This document shows, one piece after another, positions 1 through 5,084 of a stretch of DNA of 6,249 nucleotides (the stretch's first letter is position 1; each line of letters opens with the position of its first letter). Both the position numbers and the translations under genes were made by a program. The notes beneath the pieces are model-generated. The model worked only from the letters and a program-made list of their open reading frames with translations. It ran no database searches and had not been told where the DNA came from. Source of the DNA: an uncultured Odoribacter sp. (GTDB lineage: Bacteria > Bacteroidota > Bacteroidia > Bacteroidales > Marinifilaceae); assembly GCA_934725835.1 (NCBI GenBank), contig CAKVCR010000176.1, positions 1 through 6,249 of the forward strand, written 5' to 3'.

Positions 1-1
1 A

Positions 2-556
2 AGTATCAATGTCAGGAAACTGGTTGCGGTTGCGCTTTTTGGTGTTATGGTAATTGTTTTTAGAATGGGTATTTTAAGTGCTTTTTTATCAGTTGCTAGT
101 AGCCTTGGCATCAGAAGCTACGCTCTGGTTACTATAGCTGAGAGCTTGCAGTCGTCGGATGTAATTTTTATTGGGAGGGATAGTTTGTGGAGTGATGTAA
201 TACAGATTATTTTACAGAGACCAATGACCGGATATGGAATTGGGTGGCTTGAAGGCGAAATAGGGAATTATGCTCACAACTTCTTCTTGGATATAATTTG
301 CACTTTTGGAGTTCTGTTTGCTATACTGATTGTTTTGTTTATACTTTCAATGCTAAGAAAAACAATCAAAGCAAACAACGTTTCATTTCGATATTTTAGT
401 TTACTAATGCTTGTGCTCTGGTTTTTTCCATTACTGTTTAGTTTAACTTTTTGGAAGGTGCTGGCTTTTTGGACATTTTTATGTATTTTACTTCTTTATA
501 AACCGAAGAGAATTAGTAAAGAACATACGGATATGGCCAGCGTATCCAAATTGTAG
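2..556 (+). CDS. Wzy-like O-antigen polymerase/ligase family membrane protein, 3' part (5' end outside window)
   Basis: The frame is open from the left edge and stops at TAG 554-556, so only the C-terminal 184 residues are visible; the true start lies upstream, and the ATG at 47 is probably internal. The visible part begins with a hydrophobic stretch, then a mostly polar region carrying RPMTGYGIGW (nt 218-247) and AHNFFLD (nt 272-292), followed by three hydrophobic segments and a short basic tail (YKPKRISKEH). A G-x-G motif shortly before an HN pair and a membrane helix is the usual pattern of the Wzy polymerase/WaaL ligase superfamily. Family knowledge: Wzy joins lipid-linked repeat units on the outer face of the membrane. 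A polymerase role fits the Wzx flippase in the same gene set better than a ligase role, but the sequence alone does not separate them. In the two lines I counted (61-120, 361-420) G+C is about one third, lower than in the deacetylase gene. Confidence 0.8.
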   Translation, partial: SINVRKLVAVALFGVMVIVFRMGILSAFLSVASSLGIRSYALVTIAESLQSSDVIFIGRDSLWSDVIQIILQRPMTGYGIGWLEGEIGNYAHNFFLDIICTFGVLFAILIVLFILSMLRKTIKANNVSFRYFSLLMLVLWFFPLLFSLTFWKVLAFWTFLCILLLYKPKRISKEHTDMASVSKL

Positions 557-573
557 TATCACTGTCGATTGAG

Positions 574-579
574 AGTAGG
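574..579 (+). promoter_or_regulatory. Ribosome binding site deciding the glycosyltransferase start
   Basis: AGTAGG lies 7 nt before the ATG at 587. It supports that ATG over the in-frame TTG at 569, which has no purine-rich site before it. The match to the Shine-Dalgarno consensus is only partial. Confidence 0.5.
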
Positions 580-586
580 TTCGATA

Positions 587-1636
587 ATGAAAGTTTTATT
601 ACAAAGTTACAATACCTGTTGCCAGAATTTGACAGGTGGTGTAAATATAAGAATTAGAAGAATATACAGCGAGCTGCGAAAACTTGGCATTGAGGTGGAC
701 TTCTTTGATACGTTTAATACCAAGTTAGAAGAGTACGATGTTCTTCATGTTTTTCGGTTGGATGCAGAAAATGCGCAGCTGATAGAATGTGCGAAACAGC
801 GTGGCTTGAAAATTGTAATCTCTGCGGTTATGAATTTATGCGGTGGTAGAAAGATTGATATCTATAGGGGGGTAGTCAATCGGCTTCCAATAATGACAAC
901 ATACAAACTAATGTTTAAAGCGTTAAATCTTGCAGATTGTGTTGTTGCAGAAACCTTATCGGAGAAAAAGTTTCTGTGTAAACATTATAAAATCAGTGAG
1001 GATAAGGTGATTGTCATTCCAAACGGAGTTGAAGAAAATGATTATTATGATGGAAAGGACGTTTTTAACCAAATCGGCTACTCAGGGAAATATTTGCTTC
1101 ACGTTGGAAGATTTGACAACAACAAAAACCAATTATCCGTCATAAAAGCATTGAAGAATACAGGGGTACATGTCGTATTTGTTGGTGGACCGGATCACTC
1201 AGAACACGGATACTATGATCGATGTGTAGCTGAGGCAAATGGTAGCTCATATTTCCATTTCCTGGGATGGTTACCTCCTGATTCGACTCTATTGAAATCA
1301 GCTTATCAACATGCCTATGCGTTTATTCTGCCTTCATTTCATGAAACATTTGGACTTGTCCTTTTGGAAGCGGGTATCTGTGGAGCAAAGCTTCTTATTT
1401 CTAACACGCTGCCAATTCTTGATTATGAAGTATTTCACGATTGCTTGACCTTTGACCCAGCTGATACGGATGATATTCGGCGACAAGTTGAAAAAGCTAT
1501 GCAGACGGAGACAAGCAGGGCCTTTATAAACAAAATTCAATTAACGTTTTCCTGGGATAGTGTTGCAAAGCAACATGTGGAGTTGTATAGGAGCCTGTGC
1601 GATGAAAATGCTCAAAAGAATACGTGCAGTTGCTAG
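587..1636 (+). CDS. Glycosyltransferase family 4 (GT-B fold)
   Basis: A 349-residue cytoplasmic or membrane-associated glycosyltransferase expected to move a sugar from a nucleotide donor onto the lipid-linked repeat unit. Visible GT4 features: an N-terminal Rossmann strand MKVLLQSYN followed by a GGVN loop; the mid-protein IPNGV (residues 144-148) that opens the donor domain; HVGRF (172-176) with R175 and K180 placed like the residues that contact the donor diphosphate; a VFVGGP strand; and an E-x7-E element in HETFGLVLLE with E253 and E261. The length is normal for the family. I start at ATG 587 rather than TTG 569 because of the AGTAGG site and because MKVLLQ is a typical GT4 N-terminus. 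The preceding gene ends 30 nt upstream; the 3' end overlaps the deacetylase by 35 nt. Donor sugar, linkage and inverting or retaining details cannot be read from the sequence, though GT4 enzymes are retaining. Confidence 0.9.
   Translation: MKVLLQSYNTCCQNLTGGVNIRIRRIYSELRKLGIEVDFFDTFNTKLEEYDVLHVFRLDAENAQLIECAKQRGLKIVISAVMNLCGGRKIDIYRGVVNRLPIMTTYKLMFKALNLADCVVAETLSEKKFLCKHYKISEDKVIVIPNGVEENDYYDGKDVFNQIGYSGKYLLHVGRFDNNKNQLSVIKALKNTGVHVVFVGGPDHSEHGYYDRCVAEANGSSYFHFLGWLPPDSTLLKSAYQHAYAFILPSFHETFGLVLLEAGICGAKLLISNTLPILDYEVFHDCLTFDPADTDDIRRQVEKAMQTETSRAFINKIQLTFSWDSVAKQHVELYRSLCDENAQKNTCSC
1589..1593 (+). promoter_or_regulatory. Ribosome binding site for the deacetylase, inside the glycosyltransferase gene
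   Basis: A perfect AGGAG sits 8 nt before the ATG at 1602, within the last 50 nt of the glycosyltransferase coding sequence. It decides the deacetylase start over the in-frame GTG at 1560. It also suggests that ribosomes finishing the upstream gene help expose or feed this site. Confidence 0.75.
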
Positions 1637-2402
1637 GAATACTTTTAGGCCCATTTGTTGGTATTGGGACACATGGCGCTGCAGAGCCAAGATGGAGCCG
1701 AGGCATATATTGGAAATCCCTTCCGGAATGAAAATGATTTTAATGCCACACTCGGATGACGAGTGGATAGGTTGCAGCCAGATACTCATGAACCAGCCGG
1801 AGAATGTCTTGGTGGTCAATATGGATATGTCTGGTGGGGACGATGAAGCATTGCATCGAATCAGAAGAAAAGAAGCGGAATTTACTGCTCAAAAATACGG
1901 GTATCGCTTTGTTACTGTTAAGGACCACATCAATGAACTCGTGAGAATTCTTCGGGATGTGCAGCCTGATTGTGTTTTTCTTCCCTGCTATCTTGACTGG
2001 CATGAGGAGCATATTGAAGTTATGCGGTTATTTAAAAAGGCGGCAATGGAAAGTGGCTATGATAAAACAGTAGCCATGTATCAGGTTTCACTTCCTATTC
2101 CTGCTGGTTTGATCAATTACGGTTATAAAATGTCACACCGGCAGTTAATGGAAAAGTGGTCAGCGCTAAAACAGTTTTACCCTAGTCAGTCATTTCTACC
2201 GATGAAAAGATTTATGTTGAATGAGTACATTAACGGTGGAGTAGCTGAAGCATATGCAATTGAGGCATATAGTCTTATGGACAGTTATACGTGGATGAGC
2301 TCCATTGATAACCTGATTTTAGAATCGGATATCCGGGAAAGGCTAAAGACCCATTTGCAGGATATTCGATTCACTCGAGAGTTTCTACAAGAGTTGCTCT
2401 GA
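1602..2402 (+). CDS. PIG-L/LmbE family zinc-dependent N-deacetylase
   Basis: A 266-residue protein of the PIG-L/LmbE superfamily, whose characterised members remove acetyl from N-acetylglucosamine-type groups (GlcNAc-PI, MshB and BshB substrates). Seen: the metal-binding and catalytic motif in MPHSDDEWIG, with H50, D52, D53 and E54, and the second metal-site element DWHEEH, with H134 and H137. Family knowledge assigns the first His and Asp plus the later His to zinc, and the following Asp to the general base. The common HPDDE is HSDDE here, so Ser replaces Pro, but all acidic and His residues remain. About 47 residues precede the motif, including a basic, Trp/Cys-containing stretch. The start at ATG 1602 rests on the AGGAG site. 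The gene overlaps the glycosyltransferase by 35 nt in another frame, suggesting coupled expression. Likely role, by inference: making a free amino sugar in the repeat unit. The exact substrate is unknown. Confidence 0.88.
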   Translation: MKMLKRIRAVARNTFRPICWYWDTWRCRAKMEPRHILEIPSGMKMILMPHSDDEWIGCSQILMNQPENVLVVNMDMSGGDDEALHRIRRKEAEFTAQKYGYRFVTVKDHINELVRILRDVQPDCVFLPCYLDWHEEHIEVMRLFKKAAMESGYDKTVAMYQVSLPIPAGLINYGYKMSHRQLMEKWSALKQFYPSQSFLPMKRFMLNEYINGGVAEAYAIEAYSLMDSYTWMSSIDNLILESDIRERLKTHLQDIRFTREFLQELL

Positions 2403-2418
2403 TGATTTTGGAAAAATA

Positions 2419-2425
2419 GAAAGGA
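2419..2425 (+). promoter_or_regulatory. Ribosome binding site for the pyruvyl transferase family gene
   Basis: GAAAGGA lies 6 nt before the ATG at 2432, in the 29-nt gap after the deacetylase stop. That gap contains no hairpin resembling a terminator. Confidence 0.6.
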
Positions 2426-2431
2426 TATCCG

Positions 2432-3547
2432 ATGAAAATAGGGATGGTTCCACTTTTGTATGATGAGTACAATTATGGTGGAGTACTTCAGTTTTTTGCT
2501 CTTCAGCAAGCAATCAGAGGAATGGGCTACGAGGTTCGTATTCTTCACTTTGAAAATGATGAGAAGATAACGGCCGGCCAGTCGAGGGCAATAGGGCTGG
2601 ACATCAAGGTCAAGCGTGCTATTTATAGATTGCTATATCGAAACGATAGGAGAATTCTGGAGTCTGCGACGAGTGCTAGAAGAAGCAAAATCGATAGATT
2701 TAAGTCAGATTACTATTCTGAGGTTGTCGCCGAAAGAGATATTGATTACTACGATTATGATGCGGTTATTTGCGGAAGTGATCAGATTTGGAATCCCAAA
2801 TGGGCGCGAAGAAGATGCTTTCTTGAATTTGTTCCGGAGCATGTTAATAAAATTATTTATGCCGCAAGTCTCGGTGTAGAAGAAATGAGCAATGCTGAAA
2901 AGGAAGCGTTTAAACCAAGAATTTCTCGGCTAGACCATGTTTCTGTCCGGGAGTATTCCGCAAAAGAAATCCTGGATGGCTTTACGGAACGTGATGATAT
3001 TGTGGTCGTCGCTGACCCAACTTTATTGCTGACTCCTGATGAATGGAGGACTGTCGCACACAATGGAACAGTACCGAAGGAAAAATATGTATTCACTTAT
3101 TTTCTAGGAGACTATTCGAAAATAAAGGGATATGTTTCTGATTTTGCAACAAACAGAGGATTGAAAATTGTGAATATTCCGTTTGCCTCCGGCGAAAGAA
3201 TAGATAATGAAAACTTTGGAGATATAAAGATCATTGATGCTTCACCGGAGGATTTTTTAGCATTGATAGAGAATGCGGAATACGTATTCACGGATTCGTT
3301 CCATGCCTGCGTATTCTCTACCCTTTTTCAAAAAGAGTTCTATGTTTTTGAACGAGACGGTTCAAAACAAATGTCCGGACGCATCCAGACACTACTAAAG
3401 AATTTTGATTTACCTGACAGATTTATTCCCATTGGACCGATTCCGGATTTGCCACAATTGGATTTTTCAAAAAATGGTGTTCAGCAGGAGAAAATACGTC
3501 AGTTTTCCATATCATTTTTAAAGGCGAGTATCACTAATGGGCAATAA
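2432..3547 (+). CDS. Polysaccharide pyruvyl transferase family protein (PF04230 type)
   Basis: 371 residues, normal for the family. Seen: an N-terminal MKIGMVPLL strand and the NYGGVLQFFALQ block (residues 14-25) typical of the NYGavLQ branch; CGSDQIWNP (114-122); YAASLG (143-148); SVRE (171-174); DPTLLL beginning at D195; and TDSFHA (287-292) near the C-terminus, the family's best conserved His-containing motif. Known members (CsaB, the B. fragilis capsule enzyme WcfO) transfer pyruvate from phosphoenolpyruvate to a sugar as a ketal, adding a negative charge. I infer action on the cytoplasmic repeat unit, since there is no signal peptide and the neighbours are Wzx/Wzy-type. The NYGxVLQ branch is widespread in gut bacteria beside FrhB-like genes and is poorly characterised, so actual ketal formation is not certain. 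The gene ends 11 nt inside the flippase gene, pointing to translational coupling. Confidence 0.85.
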   Translation: MKIGMVPLLYDEYNYGGVLQFFALQQAIRGMGYEVRILHFENDEKITAGQSRAIGLDIKVKRAIYRLLYRNDRRILESATSARRSKIDRFKSDYYSEVVAERDIDYYDYDAVICGSDQIWNPKWARRRCFLEFVPEHVNKIIYAASLGVEEMSNAEKEAFKPRISRLDHVSVREYSAKEILDGFTERDDIVVVADPTLLLTPDEWRTVAHNGTVPKEKYVFTYFLGDYSKIKGYVSDFATNRGLKIVNIPFASGERIDNENFGDIKIIDASPEDFLALIENAEYVFTDSFHACVFSTLFQKEFYVFERDGSKQMSGRIQTLLKNFDLPDRFIPIGPIPDLPQLDFSKNGVQQEKIRQFSISFLKASITNGQ

Positions 3548-5069
3548 AGAACTGAAAATAGGTGCGCTTATTTCGTATCTGCAAATGGGACTTGGAATCA
3601 TTATAGGCCTTATATACACGCCTATAATGATTCGACTTCTTGGACAAAGTGAATATGGATTATATAGTACCGTAGCTTCAACAATTTCACTGTTATCCAT
3701 ACTCCGTCTGGGATTCAACAACAGTTATATTCGTTACTATTCAAAATACAAAGCACGCGAAGATGAACACAAAATTTTCCAATTAAATGGAGTATTTCTG
3801 CTGATTTTTATTGGAATAGGCCTTATCTCATTGTTTTGCGGTATCTTTATTACCTATCATCTTCATTATGTATTTTCGACCGGTCTGACAGAAAATGAGT
3901 ATGCAATTGCGAGAGTGCTGATGATTTTATTGACAATCAATTTGTCAATATCTTTTCCAATGAGCGTATTCTCAAATATTATTTCTGCAAATGAGAAATA
4001 TATTTTCTTAAAAAGCTTAGATGCAATAAAAACAGTCCTGGGACCGATGGTAACCCTACCGTTGCTTCTTGCTGGTTATGGTTCTATTGCATTGGTAGCC
4101 GTAACATTGGTCATATCGCTGGCGGTGGATACTGTTTTTGTATATTATGTTTTACAGAAGCTCAAAAACAGATTCATTTTCTCAATTCCAGAAAGAGGTA
4201 TGCTTTCTGATTTGTGTGCCTTTACGTTCTTTATTGCCCTGGAGTTGATCGTCGATCAAGTAAACTGGAATATTGATAAACTACTTCTTGCTAGGTTCAA
4301 AGGGACCGCTGCTGTAGCAACCTATACGGTCGGATTTAGTTTGTATGGATACTATCAGCAGTTTTCCACTGCGGTATCTGGGGTTTTTACTCCCAGAATA
4401 CATAGAATAGTCAACACAATCTCCAGTCCTACAGAACAACGAAAGGCGCTTACTGAGCTTTTTACAAAGGTAGGACGTATCCAGTTTATGATTTTGTCTT
4501 TGATAGCGACTGGAATAATACTGTTTGGCAAATTCTTTATAACAAGAATCTGGGCAGGAGAAGCGTATGGCGACTCTTATGTGGTTGCGTTGCTTTTGAT
4601 TCTACCGGCTACAATTGCACTGATACAAAACTTAGGTATTGAAATTCAAAGAGCAGAGTATCGCCATCAGTTTCGAAGTGTGCTGTACTTCTTTATGGCC
4701 GCATTGAATCTTGGGTTGAGTATTATATTGTGTAAACAATATGGTGCAATCGGTAGTGCAATTGGAACGGCAGTTGCTCTTGTTATTGCAAACGGGCTGG
4801 TCATGAACATCTACTATCACAAAAAATGTAATATAGATATTATATATTTTTGGAAAGAGATACTGTCTCTGCTCTTGAGTGTGATCCCACCGTTTGTAAT
4901 GGCAATTTGCATTAAGACATTCGTTCGAAGTGAAAGCGTGTTCGTTTTTGCTGCAGAAATACTGATTTACTCAATCTTATTTGTTCTCTCACTATGGGCG
5001 TTCGGTATGAAACAGTACGAAAGGGATATGTTTGTAAACATTCTGCATCGGCTAAAAATTAAATCATAA
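3537..5069 (+). CDS. Wzx-type polysaccharide flippase (MOP/PST superfamily membrane protein)
   Basis: A 510-residue polytopic membrane protein with about 12 to 14 hydrophobic segments spread through its length (roughly from residue 8 to 500), separated by short polar loops. The N-terminus carries the family pattern IYTPIMIRLLGQSEYGLY (residues 26-43), then RLGFNNSYIRYYSKY. The middle carries DQVNWNIDKLLLARFKG, comparable to the conserved Asp-containing helix of Wzx/MATE relatives. Known role: flipping undecaprenyl-diphosphate-linked repeat units from the inner to the outer face of the membrane, where Wzy acts. The start ATG at 3537 overlaps the previous stop by 11 nt. AAGGCGAG (3521-3528) in the upstream gene is a plausible ribosome site, with 8 nt between its GAG and the ATG. 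Oddity: codons 20-33 contain a perfect 14-bp inverted repeat. Substrate specificity cannot be read from the sequence. Confidence 0.92.
   Translation: MGNKELKIGALISYLQMGLGIIIGLIYTPIMIRLLGQSEYGLYSTVASTISLLSILRLGFNNSYIRYYSKYKAREDEHKIFQLNGVFLLIFIGIGLISLFCGIFITYHLHYVFSTGLTENEYAIARVLMILLTINLSISFPMSVFSNIISANEKYIFLKSLDAIKTVLGPMVTLPLLLAGYGSIALVAVTLVISLAVDTVFVYYVLQKLKNRFIFSIPERGMLSDLCAFTFFIALELIVDQVNWNIDKLLLARFKGTAAVATYTVGFSLYGYYQQFSTAVSGVFTPRIHRIVNTISSPTEQRKALTELFTKVGRIQFMILSLIATGIILFGKFFITRIWAGEAYGDSYVVALLLILPATIALIQNLGIEIQRAEYRHQFRSVLYFFMAALNLGLSIILCKQYGAIGSAIGTAVALVIANGLVMNIYYHKKCNIDIIYFWKEILSLLLSVIPPFVMAICIKTFVRSESVFVFAAEILIYSILFVLSLWAFGMKQYERDMFVNILHRLKIKS
3595..3633. repeat. Perfect 14-bp inverted repeat inside the flippase gene
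   Basis: Left arm GAATCATTATAGGC (3595-3608) and right arm GCCTATAATGATTC (3620-3633) are exact reverse complements, separated by 11 nt (3609-3619). In RNA this could form a 14-bp hairpin beginning 58 nt after the start codon. There is no T-run after it, so it is not a standard intrinsic terminator. The arms encode ordinary hydrophobic residues of the flippase's first helix. Confidence 0.85.
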
Positions 5070-5084
5070 AGAGTTGGTATAGAC

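Noticed and set aside
569..586. In-frame TTG at 569 as an earlier start for the glycosyltransferase
   Set aside because: No ribosome site precedes it. The ATG at 587 has AGTAGG 7 nt upstream and gives a typical GT4 N-terminus.
629..634. TTGACA resembling a -35 box
   Set aside because: No -10-like hexamer lies at 16-18 nt; TATAAG at 646 is too close and TATACA at 663 too far. It is inside the glycosyltransferase coding sequence.
1560..1601. In-frame GTG at 1560 as an earlier start for the deacetylase
   Set aside because: It would put the AGGAG at 1589-1593 inside the gene and add 14 residues with no family match. ATG 1602 is ideally spaced from that AGGAG.
1541..2012. Minus-strand open frames opposite the glycosyltransferase/deacetylase junction and the deacetylase
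   Set aside because: They are antisense to genes with clear catalytic motifs and have no recognisable domain. All strong genes run on the + strand.
2572..2579. GGCCGGCC, an 8-bp palindrome
   Set aside because: It is a single restriction-site-like word inside a coding sequence with no related copies seen; likely chance.
2616..2879. An 87-codon + strand open frame within the pyruvyl transferase family gene
   Set aside because: It lies wholly inside a well-supported gene in another frame, with no recognisable motif or ribosome site.
4245..4259. Palindrome TTGATCG-T-CGATCAA in the flippase gene
   Set aside because: Seven-bp arms with a 1-nt centre are expected by chance at about this frequency, and it cannot form a hairpin without losing pairs.
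5070..5084. A possible terminator or promoter between the flippase and the FrhB-like gene
   Set aside because: The 15-nt gap has no hairpin and no T-run, so read-through is the simpler view.
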